Source: Typhlomys cinereus (lineage: Eukaryota > Chordata > Mammalia > Rodentia > Platacanthomyidae). Taken from it: DNA of 64,000 nt. Of this stretch, positions 42,380 through 53,019 are shown in pieces. Where the stretch lies: assembly GCA_023101885.1 (NCBI GenBank), contig JALPQD010000076.1, forward strand, positions 1,692,397-1,756,396, in the 5' to 3' direction. Below the pieces are notes generated by a model. The model did no database searches and was not told the DNA's origin. It worked only from the letters and a program-made list of their open reading frames with translations. Position numbers and translations under genes: made by a program. Positions within the stretch are counted from its first letter, which is position 1, and every line of letters starts with the position of its first letter.

Positions 42380-42700
42380 TTTAGAACTAAATATATATGA
42401 AGCTATTTTAAAGAATAATTTAAAATATCCTTAAATAAATCATCTTGGCCCCTGAAACCATATCACCACATCAAACCCACAAGAGCTATATTAAAGGTGA
42501 AGTCTGAGAAGACCAAAGCTGTAAACGCTCCAGATGTCATCAGATAACAAGGTGGGAATCATGACTTATGACCATCTTGCATGTAGGTAGAAATGGGCAC
42601 TCCCTCCTTTCTGAGCTTCACTGATCTCACAGAGGGGATGGGCCCCAAGGTAGTTGTAAAGATTAGTAATGGTATATTGTAAGTTATTGCAAGTCAAAGT
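42380..42700. other. no recognisable feature
   Basis: Short unrecognised stretch left of a young SINE. Confidence 0.4.
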
Positions 42701-42712
42701 AATCCAGTGATG

Positions 42713-43026
42713 GGGCTGGAGAGGTGGCTCAGGGGTTAAGCCTCTGCCTTGCAGGCAGAAGGTTCTGAGTTCGGATCCTAGGCCCCACGTATAGACACTG
42801 GGCGGAAGCGGGGGCGGCCTGCGCTTCTGGTCCTGGTAGGGCGGAGCCTGTGAATCCCAGGGCAGAGTAAACAAGGAGGAGGTGGAGGCATCCATGGTGG
42901 TTTCCGACTTCGTCCGTGGTTCTACATACACACGCGCATGCACACACGCACACACACACACACACACACACGCACAATTGAATAAAAATAAATTAAAAAA
43001 ATTTTAAAAAATTAAAAAAAAAAAGA
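42713..43026 (+). mobile_element. young CpG-rich B2-type SINE, sense
   Basis: Full copy with head gggctggagaggtggctcag, A and B boxes, GC-rich body, CA block, caattgaataaaaataaa, a TTTT run and an A tail. Flanks aatccagtgatg at 42701-42712 and 43027-43038 are a perfect 12-bp target duplication. Confidence 0.95.
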
Positions 43027-43042
43027 AATCCAGTGATGAAGA

Positions 43043-43164
43043 GAGGCAGATTCCCAGACAGATGGAAGAAGAAGAAAATGAAGAGGAGAAGAAAGAGGAG
43101 GAGGAGAAAGAGAAAGAGGAGAAGGAGGAAAAGGAGGAAGAAGAGGAGGAGGAGGAAGAAAAAA
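43043..43164. repeat. (GGA)n/(GAA)n polypurine tract
   Basis: About 120 bases, purine on the plus strand apart from scattered pyrimidines at the left edge, made of aggagga, gaagaa and aaagag units. Its translation is an Arg/Lys run and not a nuclear-localised protein. Confidence 0.95.
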
Positions 43165-43169
43165 ACGAT

Positions 43170-43520
43170 GCTAATATTACTAATAAGATGCTTATTGTTA
43201 ATAAGAAATGATAATATTGTTCTTACAAGTGATAACTATTGTAGTCCTGCTGCAAGATTTACTTGACCTCACTGTATTCTTTTAATGTGACAATATTTGC
43301 TGATGATGTACCCAACAGTTTTGACTCACAAATGCTATGAGAGATCAGTCAACTCTATGTGACAACTTTTGTAAATTCAACAAAATATTTGGAAGTTTTA
43401 TTATTTGAAAGTCTTGAGTGGCCCAAGTGGCATGAGGTCCCCTAATATACAAGAGCAGCAGAAGGTCTGCTAAGGCACATGCTGTGTTTGTGAGAGTATA
43501 AACTTTGATAATTGTATAAA
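43170..43520. other. no recognisable feature
   Basis: AT-rich, apparently single-copy sequence between two young SINEs. Confidence 0.4.
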
Positions 43521-43536
43521 CTTTCTTCAGGTTTAT

Positions 43537-43843
43537 TTTTTTTATTTTTATTAAAAATTTTATTATTATTTATTCAATTGTGCGCATGTGCGTGTGTGTG
43601 TGCGCGCGCGCGTGTGTGTGTGTGTGTCTCTGTGTATGTGTAGAACCACGGACGAATTCGTGAACCACCATGGACCGCCTCCACCTCCTTCTGCCCTGGG
43701 ATTCACAGGCTCCGCCCTACCAGGACCAGAAACGCAGGCCGCCCCACTTCTGCCTGGCGTCTATACGTGGGATCTGGGATCCGAACTCAGGACCTTCTGC
43801 CTGCAAGGCGGAGGCTTAACCCCTGAGCCACCTCTCCAGCCCC
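43537..43843 (-). mobile_element. young CpG-rich B2-type SINE, antisense
   Basis: Plus strand: tail ttattaaaaattttattatt, GT/GC block (gtgtgcgcgcgcgcgtgtg), acggacgaattcgtgaacc, GC-rich body, and cctgagccacctctccagcc. Flanks cttcaggtttat and cttcagtttact suggest a target duplication that has drifted by one indel. In opposite orientation to the copy at 42713, about 0.5 kb away. Confidence 0.93.
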
Positions 43844-43946
43844 ACTTCAGTTTACTTTTAACTACTGATCCATTCACAGAGAAAACACTCCTCTAGACAA
43901 CGTCATGATGAAATCTGTCATTTAGGGGACAGAACTAATGGAATGG

Positions 43947-43948
<2 letters not shown>

Positions 43949-44001
<53 letters not shown>

Positions 44002-44002
44002 G
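43949..44002. repeat. (CTAT)n microsatellite
   Basis: Thirteen clean tatc units, a classic tetranucleotide microsatellite. Confidence 0.97.
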
Positions 44003-44059
44003 AATTTATTGGATTGACTTTCAAAATAAAATCTGAGTAGTCCAATAGTACCTGCCTAG

Positions 44060-44242
44060 TAGCTGCTCATTCAGAAGCCGAATAGCTCAGTAGTCCCATT
44101 CTGCTGCTGAAGATCGAAGGATTCTTGGAGAGTCTCTGAATGTAAGTCATGCTGGAAGTGGAAAAGGCTGGGCTCTGATGTCAATGAAGAATGGCGGCAG
44201 CATGAAAATTGACCTCACCAACACAGAGTGAAGAATGAGAGT

Positions 44243-44298
<56 letters not shown>

Positions 44299-44500
44299 AA
44301 GAGCTAGAGAGAAGCCCTTCCTTTTGCACTTCCTTTTATCTGGACTATCACCCACTGTGGGCTGGGTCTTCCACATTAGTTAGACAATTATCTGCAGTCT
44401 TGTAAAGGGATTTGCTTTAACTATTGATTTTTCACAGCTGTGCCCCAAACTCAACCTGCAACTGTCCAGTTGACACCTCTGTATCTAGCTATCATTCTTA
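44060..44500 (-). mobile_element. hAT-like non-autonomous element, antisense, with (GA)n
   Basis: End blocks cccactgtgggctgggtctt, ccacattagttagacaatta, ctgcaactgtccagttgaca and cacctctgtatctagct match the family at 32968. A GA array (44248-44296) has grown in the middle. Confidence 0.7.
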
Positions 44501-44579
44501 CAACTATTATTTGCCTTCCCAATGTTATATTAGAGGTTCCAGATGGTTCAATAAAGCAGGGGGGGGGGAATGAAAGCAC

Positions 44580-44740
44580 AGAGCTTGGAAAGAAAGAAAG
44601 TTCAATTACTTTCATCTTCAGTCAACATGCCATGTCTTTAAATGATCCTGAGAGAAAGAAACATACAAAATCTACCAGGAGAGTAAGTGGGTTTAGAAAA
44701 ATCACAGGATAAAAGATTAATACACAAGAATTATTTTAAT
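44580..44740 (+). mobile_element. ancient L1 ORF2 fragment, piece 1 of a fragmented copy
   Basis: Decayed L1 ORF2 sense sequence (ggtttagaaaaatcacagga then taaaagattaatacacaaga), corresponding to the segment just after the reverse transcriptase catalytic motif. Later pieces in the same orientation and order lie at 45550, 46590 and 47880. The interruptions are younger repeats. Confidence 0.55.
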
Positions 44741-44744
44741 TTTT

Positions 44745-45088
44745 GGCTACAGAGATGGCTCAATGGTTACAATGCTTTCCACTCAAAGGACTGGTGTTCA
44801 AATCTTCAGATACTGCTTAAATTGCAAGAGGGACATAGCAGTCCATCTTGAAATGCATAGTCTGAGAAAACTCAGAGCAAGCTGGCTGGACAGACTAGCC
44901 GTACTGGAGAGTTCTGAGCTTGGCTAGAGACCTTGTCTCAAAAGAAAAGGTGGAAGAACAGTTGAGGATAATATTCCCGATACTTTGGGCTTCCACATGC
45001 ACATGTACTCATATGCATGTGCACCAGCACACTCATAGGTGTCCACATACATGTGAATATGCATCTTAATACACATGCACAGGAAAAA
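44745..45088 (+). repeat. B3-type SINE, sense, long form
   Basis: Head ggctacagagatggctcaat, gtgttcaaatcttcagatac (B box), gctggctggacagactagcc, gcttggctagagaccttgtc, ttccacatgcacatgtact. The gctggc/gagaccttgtctc centre marks B3. Confidence 0.72.
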
Positions 45089-45154
45089 TGGGAAAAAGTA
45101 ATTATTTTACTTTTATTTGTCATTTTATGTGTCGTTGTGGTTTGAATGGTTTTA

Positions 45155-45545
45155 TGTATTGTTATGGTTTGAATGTTGTCCCCTACAGACTCATGCAAAC
45201 ATATGCATCCTTAGCTGGTATTCATGTTTGCGGAGGCTGTGGCACCTTTAGGAGGTGGAATCTTGCTGGAGGAAGGCATGTCACAGGGGATGGGCCTTGA
45301 CGTTTGGTGGCCAGACTCTGCTTCCCTCAGTTTGCTCTTGCTCTCTCTGCCTGCCTGCTAAGTGTAGCGACATGAACCACCCTCATGCTCTTGCCTTTAT
45401 TCATGACTTCTGCGGTGCTATTCCCACCATAATGGACTATATCCCCTCTGAAATTATAAGCCAAACAAACCCTCCCTCTCTTCCCTGTGTTGCTCGATTC
45501 TGAGTATGGTCTCACAGTAAAAAGAAAAGTTAACTAAAACACGTG
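45155..45545 (+). mobile_element. non-autonomous DNA-element-like repeat
   Basis: Same family as 8307: ttatggtttgaatgttgtcc, ggaggtggaatcttgctgga, ccataatggactatatcccc, gaaattataagccaaacaaa, and a final aagttaactaaaac. Confidence 0.65.
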
Positions 45546-45549
45546 TTAA

Positions 45550-45865
45550 CAGCAAATAAGTACAAAGTGTTTTAAAACCAAATCCGTTCACAACAGTATA
45601 AAATTGTTGGAAATAAATCCACAAAGTTATGGAAGATCTGAAAACACAAAACGATATTTAAAGAAATGAAAGAAAATGTAAATAATAGAGAACTACGGTA
45701 AATCCATGAACTGAAAGACACAGTAGTCTTAAGATAGAAAGTTTTTCCAGCCAAGAAGCCAGTGAGATATTCACCGGAGATCACAGCATTTTCTTTTAGA
45801 AATTGACGAATGGATTCTACAATTGCTATGGAAATATGAAGGATCTAAAATAACTAAATAATAGT
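45550..45865 (+). mobile_element. ancient L1 ORF2 fragment, piece 2
   Basis: Decayed ORF2 with gttggaaataaatccacaaa, aacacaaaacgatatttaaa, tccatgaactgaaagacaca and attgctatggaaatatgaag, i.e. the region downstream of piece 1 in L1. Frames are closed in all registers. Confidence 0.6.
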
Positions 45866-45885
45866 AAATAAAGAGAAAAGTTGGG

Positions 45886-46095
45886 GTTTGGCAGATGGTT
45901 CAGTCAGAAAACGATTTGCTTGCAAGCATGAAGACCCAAGTTTAATCTCAGCACCCATGTAAGAATCTGGGCAGGGCAGGGGGCACCATAGCCACAGTGG
46001 CCAGGAGGCTCTCTGCAACTCACTGGTCATCTGGACCAAATGAGACATCTAACATCGACTTCTGCCCCTCTCCCAGGCATGCGTACTTGAAAATA
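45886..46095 (+). repeat. B3-type SINE, sense
   Basis: Head gggtttggcagatggttcag, aagtttaatctcagcaccc, ggcagggggcaccatagcc, actcactggtcatctggacc, gacttctgcccctctcccag and a short end. Includes a CTCF-core-like CAGGGGGCACC at 45977-45987. Confidence 0.65.
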
Positions 46096-46103
46096 CAAGT
46101 CGT

Positions 46104-46529
46104 TGCAGTTCACCTGCATGGTTGCTGATAAATCACCATCAAATGGCTTAAGGGAACAAGGGTTTATTCTCTCTTACAATTCCTGGTTACCATTCTCAAT
46201 CCAGCTTGACGGGAGAGCACGCACCAACACCAGGGCCAAGGGAACTGGCCACACCATCACCGCACTAAGGCTGAGAGACAGACAATCCTTATTTGCCAGA
46301 CCAGCATGTCTGGCCAAGTGAAGAGAAGGATGCCAACTCTCTCAACCAGCTCTCTGTGATTTATCCAGGACCTAATCCCACCCACCATGGGCTGGGCCTT
46401 CCCCATCAGCTAGACAATCTCTTTCAGATTCGCTCTAGGGTTAACTCAACTACTAATTCTCCACAAATATGCCCAGAGCTCACAACAGTCACCCACAACA
46501 GTCAAGTTGACACCTGTGCCTAACTATGA
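46104..46529 (-). mobile_element. hAT-type non-autonomous element (URR1-like), antisense, complete
   Basis: Runs from gttgcagttcacctgcatgg to cacctgtgcctaactatgac with all family blocks. It is one of the best-preserved copies, so useful as a reference for the family ends. Flanks do not show a clear target duplication. Confidence 0.85.
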
Positions 46530-46589
46530 CCCATGTGCATGTGCATATGCTCAGCCCACAGATAAAAGAGAAAAAAACTGAAAGATTTA

Positions 46590-46860
46590 AGCTACCTGCT
46601 GTCAGTATTTGCTCTACAGGTTTAGTAATAAGATCAGGTAGCGTGAGTGTGAGGAAAGGTACACCCACCTATTGAACAGAGCAGAGTCCAGAAATAGAGC
46701 CAAAGAGATAGTCAATCGATCTTTAACAAAGTGACAAAGTCACTCAGTGAGTGAACTGCCTTTGATGGGCAGCACTTGTGTAGTGCCTGTGCTGAGGAAA
46801 AAGAGGCTCGAACCTCCATCTCTTACTGTATACAAAAAAGTAATTCAAAACAATCATAAA
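46590..46860 (+). mobile_element. ancient L1 ORF2 fragment, piece 3
   Basis: Blocks attgaacagagcagagtcca, gaaatagagccaaagagata, gtcaatcgatctttaacaaa and gtgacaaagtcactcagtg correspond to the well-known old-L1 ORF2 region following pieces 1 and 2. Confidence 0.65.
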
Positions 46861-46869
46861 CTTTTAATT

Positions 46870-47414
46870 GCATTATATATTGCTGCAATAAAGTACCCAA
46901 TCCAAGCAACTTAGGAGAAGAAAAAGGTTTGTTCTAGTTCACAGTTCCAGGTTACAGTCCATCACGGCAGGGAAGTGACAGCAGCAGAAGGCAAGACAAC
47001 TAAGAGCACAAGGATGGGAGGAGCAATGATATGCAAGATACTCCACACAAGTTAGGGCCGAAGCAATCATAATAGGACTTTGCATGCCCTGCGTAATGTC
47101 CAACACACTATGGACCCCACAAAGCCTGGCACTAGGATCCTTGGAGGCTAGGGACTGACAGTCACAGTAGTGTTCCTGAGCTTAAGGGGAACACAGGAAA
47201 GGGTTCTGGGAAATGCCCCTGGGTCCTTGCATCTCATAGGAGAGGAGGACCCAGAGGAGAGTTTGGCATGCACATTAAAGGATGCTCTGGGGATTGGGAG
47301 GGGAGAGGCACTGGGGGATGGGGAGGAAGGGGAGAGGGGAGGGGGGAGAAGGGGGATGGGGGGAGGTAGAGGGAGGGAGGGGACCGGTGTACCTGTTAAG
47401 TTTGTATGAGCGGA

Positions 47415-47458
<44 letters not shown>

Positions 47459-47720
47459 GAAGGCAAGGCAACTGCTCACATCACTTCCATAGTCGAGGGC
47501 AAAAAGAAGCAGATGAATGTGCACTCATCCTTGCTTGTCAATGCTTAGCTAGCACACTCCGTCTTCATACAGTCTCAGACCACCTATCTAGGGGGTGATC
47601 CTGCCTCAATGGACTGGGTTTTCTCACATTAATTATGCAATCAAGACAATCCCTCACAGCTATGCTCAAGAGGCCAACCTAACCAGGAGGACATCTCTGA
47701 GATGTTCCAAATTTTAAAAT
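46870..47720. mobile_element. hAT-like repeat interrupted by an L1 tail
   Basis: Left part (46870-47001: attgctgcaataaagtaccc, ggtttgttctagttcacagt, tccatcacggcagggaagtg) and right part (47458-47720: ctgctcacatcacttccata, gatcctgcctcaatggactg, tcagaccacctatctagg) are halves of one element of a family common in rodent genomes. The L1 at 47002-47457 splits it. Confidence 0.6.
47002..47457 (+). mobile_element. L1 LINE 3' end, sense, 5'-truncated
   Basis: 456 bp of L1 3' UTR: gggaggagcaatgatatgca, ggactttgcatgccctgcg, ctgggtccttgcatctcata, the G-rich tract (47290-47390), tacctgttaagtttgtatga and an (ATA)n tail (47416-47455). Flanks agaaggcaagacaact (46986-47001) and agaaggcaaggcaact (47458-47473) are a 16-bp target duplication with one mismatch. 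Closely similar to the UTR of the L1 at 55437. Confidence 0.93.
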
Positions 47721-47764
47721 TACAAACTTAAAACTTTAAGCAGAATAAAAAGGATGATAAATGT

Positions 47765-47875
47765 TAACTGTGGTGGCACATTCAGGTAGGGTACTCTGAA
47801 GAGGTGGAGGCAGGAGAATTAAAAGTTGAAGGCCAGCCTGGCTGTACCTTTAATTTTTTAAAAAAGAAAATACAT
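47765..47875 (+). repeat. B1 SINE, sense, partial
   Basis: taactgtggtggcacattca, gaggtggaggcaggagaatt, and aaggccagcctggctgtacc are B1 blocks; the 5' part is worn. Confidence 0.75.
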
Positions 47876-47879
47876 GTGA

Positions 47880-48490
47880 TATTAGAGTAGGCCAAACTTT
47901 ATTAAGATATAAAGAAATCAAATGAAAGTTCTTCAAATAAAAACATTTTGTTCTACAAAGGAACCTGGAAAATAACTTAATAACTAAATAAAGTAGTAAA
48001 GGTTGCCACTTCTAATTCAAGTCATGAAAAACATTTGAAAGTCTCTTTCACAAAAAGCATTATAAAGCAATGCCAGAAGACAAACTGGGAATAAAACTAC
48101 ATATATGTAAAGGCAAGCATACAATAGAAAAATGACCCAAAGAACAAGACAAATAACAAAAAAGTAACAACAAAGGAATTCTTAACATAAGAAAAGATCC
48201 TCAACATCTCTCATGATAAAAGAAACACCCACTTATAAGAAAACCCAAAACTGTGCTAAAGGGTTCCTGGTGAGATGGGGCGTCTACATACGCGACTCGC
48301 CAGAGTAGAAACCTCACCAGCCCTCAGGAATGGTTGACAGCATCTATCCAAATTCAAATGTATTTCTTTCCACCATGTTCATCTATTTTGGGGTACGTGT
48401 TCTGTAGATAAATTTGCACAGTTTAAAAATTGTGTCTATACGAAATTCTCATTGCGGCATCATGAATAAGAGCAAAACTACAAACCAGAA
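47880..48490 (+). mobile_element. ancient L1 ORF2 / 3' end fragment, piece 4
   Basis: Continues the decayed L1 after piece 3: aaaacattttgttctacaaa, gaaaaatgacccaaagaaca, aagatcctcaacatctctca, then the 3' region with ctcattgcggcatcatgaat and aacaactctaatattcag. Together the four pieces span roughly the C-terminal half of ORF2. Confidence 0.6.
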
Positions 48491-48504
48491 AACCACAAAC
48501 AACT

Positions 48505-48860
48505 CTAATATTCAGAATGAGTGGGACTTTGACCTAATAAATACTTTAATTCACTGAGGGAGTCAAAATTTGATGGGACTATGGGGAGGGGGTGGGACTT
48601 TGGAGGGCAAGGTCTGGTTGCTGGGAGGGGGCGTCTTCGCAGGGTATGTCTTGATCCCGGCCCCTTCCTATTACTCCTGGCTGCTTCCTGATCCCATGAG
48701 GGAAAAGAGTGCTGCCATACCACAGGCTTCTTCACGGTGAGCAGAAGTGTGTGGGTTGCAGTCCCTAAAACTATGAAACCAAGGCTTTCCTCTTTCAGTT
48801 GTTTGCCAGAGACATTTGTGAGTGACTTCCACTCTGCCTAATACCTAGTGTCACAATGTC
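48505..48860 (+). repeat. DNA-element-like repeat
   Basis: Core gggagggggtgggactttgg and end actatgaaaccaaggctttc, ctctttcagttgtttgcc follow the plan of the 8307 family, but with a different middle. Confidence 0.5.
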
Positions 48861-48911
48861 ACCCCTGGGAGCATTTACCTTCTTCTACTCCAGGGTGTCC
48901 CAGCTACTCTG

Positions 48912-49305
48912 CATTGTGGCTGATAAATTAACCATCAAAGACTTATACAGGAACAAGGGACTTTATTTTCTCTTACCATGGCCCAATTACAGGTCTTAAT
49001 CCAGTTTATACCAACACCAGAATCTGAGGGAACTGGCTACACTATATCCAGTAGGACCACTTAGAGAGGAACAGTCCTCACTCGCCAGACCCTCATGTCT
49101 GGCCAAGTACACAGAAGAATGTCAGCTTCCTTAACCAGTCCCCTCCATCTTGTTCACCTGCCCAGGGCCTAGTCCAGCCCACCTGCAGGCTGGGCCTTTC
49201 CTCATAAGTTAGCCAATCTCCTGAAGGTTTGCCTAAGGCTCAACTGAACTACTAATTCTTCACAATTGTGCCCAGTTGCCAAGTTGATACCTGTAACCTG
49301 TATCC
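48912..49305 (-). mobile_element. hAT-type non-autonomous element (URR1-like), antisense
   Basis: Blocks ttgtggctgataaattaacc, gaacaagggactttattttc, gagggaactggctacac, ccctcatgtctggccaagta, ctccatcttgttcacctgcc and tgccaagttgatacctg. Moderately diverged. Confidence 0.8.
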
Positions 49306-49319
49306 AATATGACTTAGGG

Positions 49320-50125
49320 GATGCTGGGCTCTGCCACTGTGTGCACTGTTTAAACATGTAGAAATGCATCTTCAAAACGAAAGACATCAGAATAATGAAT
49401 ATTCATGGGTCACCAGAAATACTCCACATTTTAGAATGGGTTCTAAATGCCACTGTCGCTAGAATGTACATTGCATACCCGGCCAGGAAGACCAAGAGCA
49501 AGCCTCGCCCCTCTTTTTCTCAACACAGCTAATGAGATGTGATGAGACATGCATGTTCCTTAACTTCTAGGCCAATCTGCTGGACTGCAGCCAATGTGGG
49601 TTGCCTTAAGTTCCATTTTCTCTGTGTGTGTTGTATTTGTGTCGATATATTTACCGGCGTATATCATCTGAAGGTGCTGGATTCGGACAGTTTAATGTGT
49701 GTGGCTATAAGCCATCATACAATTCAACACTGTTCCCAAAATAATATACCATTGCATTAGCCATTCCTCATGCTTGAACTATTTCTCACTCTTTCTATGT
49801 CTCTCTAAATTAGAACTGCTGAACTGAAATAAATTTGGCCTGTATACAGTGAACTACAATCTCACTTGATGGGTACCAGGTTGAAACTTAATGCATGATG
49901 ACAGGGTTCTAATAAAGCAACTGAGCTTCTGTCAGTCACAGCTTCTGTCTGACCCTTTTGTCAATTCTAAACTGCAGGTCGGAAATTATGCCCAAATATG
50001 GCAACCAGCACTTTTGCTATGCCAGTCTGATAAACTCTTCCATTTCCTGTCTTTTTTATGTAAAAGTTGTTTGCTACCAGTTGTCAGTGGGGACTTTCTG
50101 AACTGCCTTCAGTGAGGAGTCCTGG
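49320..50125. other. no recognisable feature
   Basis: About 800 bp, apparently single-copy and without credible frames (73-74 codons at most). Confidence 0.4.
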
Positions 50126-50144
50126 CTGCTTCTAGAATCTTTTT

Positions 50145-50411
50145 TTATTTTTAATTCATGTATGGTGTGTGCGTGTGTGTGCATGTATGTGTGTGTGTGT
50201 AGAACCACGGACGAATTCAGGAACCACCATGGATGCCTCCACCTCCTACTTGTTTACTCTGCCCCGGGATTCACAGGCTCTGCCCTACCAGGACCAGAAA
50301 CGCAGGCTGCCCCGCTTCCGCCTGGCGTCTATACGTGGGGTCTAGGATCCGAACTCAGGACCTTCCGATTGCAAGGCAGAGGCTTAACCCCTGAGCCACC
50401 TCTCCAGTCCC
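50145..50411 (-). mobile_element. young CpG-rich B2-type SINE, antisense
   Basis: Short GT block, then aaccacggacgaattcagg, GC-rich body, and cctgagccacctctccagtc. Flanks tgcttctagaatcttttt at 50127-50144 and 50412-50429 are a perfect 18-bp target duplication, making this the freshest insertion in the window. Confidence 0.97.
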
Positions 50412-50498
50412 TGCTTCTAGAATCTTTTTGCTTGTTTCCCCTCACATTAAAAAAAAATCTCCAAAATATTGTTTTATAAATTTCTTTTTAAATTATCG

Positions 50499-50499
50499 C

Positions 50500-50553
<54 letters not shown>

Positions 50554-50640
50554 GTAAGTGGGTTCTCTCCTTCCTCTTTTGTGTAGGTTTTGAGCTGGTG
50601 GGCTTACACCTTTACTCGCTAAGCCATCTCTCTGATGCCT
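50499..50640 (-). repeat. B2-type SINE fragment with long (TG)n, antisense
   Basis: A (TG)n run (50501-50550) followed by gttttgagctggtgggctta and ctcgctaagccatctctctg, the complement of a worn SINE head. Confidence 0.7.
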
Positions 50641-50765
50641 AAAACATTGTTTTTGAGACAGGGTCTCACTATCTGCACCAAGCTGGTCTGAATATGTAAC
50701 CTCCTGCCTCGGCCCCCTGGATGCTGGGAAAACAGGCATGTGCCTGGCTCCTCCAGGCAACTTTA
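50641..50765 (-). repeat. B1 SINE, antisense
   Basis: Plus strand tttgagacagggtctcacta, ccaagctggtctgaatatgt, cctcctgcctcggcccc and gggaaaacaggcatgtgcc complement a B1. Confidence 0.85.
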
Positions 50766-50769
50766 AATT

Positions 50770-51230
50770 GAAGCGATCTTAACAGACCACCTTAAGTTTT
50801 CTCTATGTAAAAATCTGAGGCTAGATGCTTCCTCTAATTGCCTGCTCCCTAGCAGAAAAACAGGCAGTTCTACGTGTGGCACAAATCATAACATAAAATG
50901 AAACCCCACAAAAGAGAAGGATAGGAATCATGGGAATTGGTTTTCCTCTTATTTTAGAAACTATGGTGACTGAGAGCGAAGAATGACATGTACAATATGT
51001 CAAAAAGAATCCATAAGTGTCTAGGGGAAAAAATAAACCCCTTATATCTGTTCAGTTATGTTCCCCCCTAAACAAAATTCTCTCACACTGATCGACTTGC
51101 TTTCTATCCATCATAACACAACGGACAGAATGGTCTAGTCTCCTTTCAAGTGTCTGACGGTCATGGTCACAGGCTTGCATCCTCAGAACTTCTGGGAGAA
51201 CTGAAGATGAAACTACAAATGAAACCTACT
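50770..51230. other. no recognisable feature
   Basis: Apparently single-copy; no frame or repeat recognised. Confidence 0.4.
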
Positions 51231-51234
51231 CATG

Positions 51235-51472
51235 GACTGGATTGGTGGCTCAGTGGGTAAGAGTGTTACACATATATGGAGACCTGAGTTTGAATCCCCA
51301 GTACCCCCGTAAAATGCCAGGCATGGACAAAAGCTACTTCCACTGCATGGGGGCAGATGGAGCTTGCTGACTGTCTGCCTAGCTCCAGGTTCCGGGAGAA
51401 ACCTCAACTCAGTAGAATAAGACAGTGATAACTGACAGCCTCCTCTGACTTCTGCACATGTGTGCAACAGGG

Positions 51473-51518
<46 letters not shown>
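51235..51518 (+). repeat. B3-type SINE, sense, with (CA)n
   Basis: Head ggattggtggctcagtgggt, gagtttgaatccccagtacc, ggagcttgctgactgtctgc, ctcctctgacttctgcacat, then a CA run at 51476-51518. Confidence 0.78.
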
Positions 51519-51519
<1 letters not shown>

Positions 51520-51520
<1 letters not shown>

Positions 51521-51945
51521 TAGCTGTTGAAGTCCAGATTTTTGCCAAGCCTTGTCTGCATTGTGCTGTCCCTGAGTGTACATCTGCAGGGACAGGCACG
51601 ACCCCATTTCCAACTCTGAGAATTCAATCTTGCACATTCACACATCAACACAGCTCCACTCTGCTGCCTGTCTTCCAAACAGCATTCGCTAATGAGGCAG
51701 GGAGTTCTTCACACATTTTTAAACAGTCGCAAGCTTCTTCACACTTGCTTTTTACAAGCCTTCATTCTCGAAGTGATGGCTGTATTCCTGGAAAGCTAGG
51801 TACCCATTTCAGCTTTTAAACCATCCATTTAATTTTACATTAGTGAAGATCACTATGCATTTTTGGTCACATGCACAGGCTGCCACCGGCCTCCCCTTCC
51901 CCAACCCCCCAGCTCATCTCTGAAGGACTGGACTTTGCAGAGGGA
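51520..51945. other. no recognisable feature
   Basis: Apparently single-copy. A 119-codon plus frame (51460-51819) begins in the CA repeat and is not credible. Confidence 0.4.
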
Positions 51946-51949
51946 TGTT

Positions 51950-51981
51950 CTTTCTCTCTCTGTCTCTCTCTCTCTCTCTCT

Positions 51982-52035
<54 letters not shown>

Positions 52036-52105
52036 AAGAGGGCACCTTTGATTCTGAGCGCCTGTGGATGCCCAAGCGTGATACTGAGAATCAATAAAAG
52101 GATGT
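51950..52105 (-). repeat. (CT)n/(GT)n array and truncated SINE tail, antisense
   Basis: A CT run (51952-51982) joins a GT run (51986-52033), followed by cgcctgtggatgcccaagcg and tgatactgagaatc, which look like the 3' part of an antisense B3-type SINE lacking its head. Confidence 0.65.
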
Positions 52106-52109
52106 TCTT

Positions 52110-53015
52110 AAACAGAATCATTTTTATCAATTACTTAATTACATTATCTGTCCTATGTCCCAAGATCAATGTTGTGTACGGATGAGTGTAAGCAAACATT
52201 TTATATATGAATTTTGGTGTGACTTCACTAGAGTATTTAATATATAATATTCTATTATTGACAATAACTTTGTGATTCACACAGGTGTATATTTATTATG
52301 CACTTTATATAATTATATCACAACATAAATATACTAAATAATATGTATTATATCAAAAATATAAAATTATATTGTAAGATAATGCAAAGTAGTGTACGTA
52401 TGACAATGTAGATCTAGTAGCATATGCAATGTATTAAATGAATATAAAGTACATATTAAAAAAGTAGACAGGAAAGAGGCTTTTCCATTTTTTTCCCTAG
52501 ATATTTCTCTACCTTTTCTGAGCTAGGTATGTTGGACTTTTTCTACCAAGAATTGTATAGAGGTTACTATACCCTCACATAAAAAGTACTTCTACAAAGT
52601 CACCCAATTGGCAACTGCCTATTCATTCTTGGATTGATGACATGATTGTGATTGGCCACTATTGTTCTAAAATAATGTCCTCATTTTGTTTTTAAAAACT
52701 CCTTCATCTCAAGTTCCTTTTGTATACTCACAGCTTGCTGTGGCCTGTGTGTTCCCATTGCAGATCTCTACTATCTCTTTCACCCTGCAGTACTATGTCC
52801 AAACAAGCATCATTATTCAGAGAACAATCTCTCTCTGAATTTTTTTTTTAGTTTAGCTTGACACATGGTTGAATACACAGAAAAACCAAAGGAATCTGCA
52901 AACAAATAGAACAAGAGTTGATTTATTATGTCACTGAATTCATGGTCCATATGCCAAAACTCAACTGTATTTCTATTTATGTATAGAAATCTATATCAAT
53001 ATAAATTTTTAAGCC
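52110..53015. other. AT-rich region, no recognisable gene
   Basis: Strongly AT-rich, especially 52190-52460, where TATA-like stretches repeat without a clear unit. The block 52680-52850 resembles an old LTR or DNA-element end but cannot be assigned. Confidence 0.4.
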
Positions 53016-53019
53016 AATG

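Noticed and set aside
43033..43266. Arg/Lys-rich 77-codon frame resembling a nucleolar peptide
   Set aside because: It is the translation of a GGA/GAA microsatellite just downstream of a SINE.
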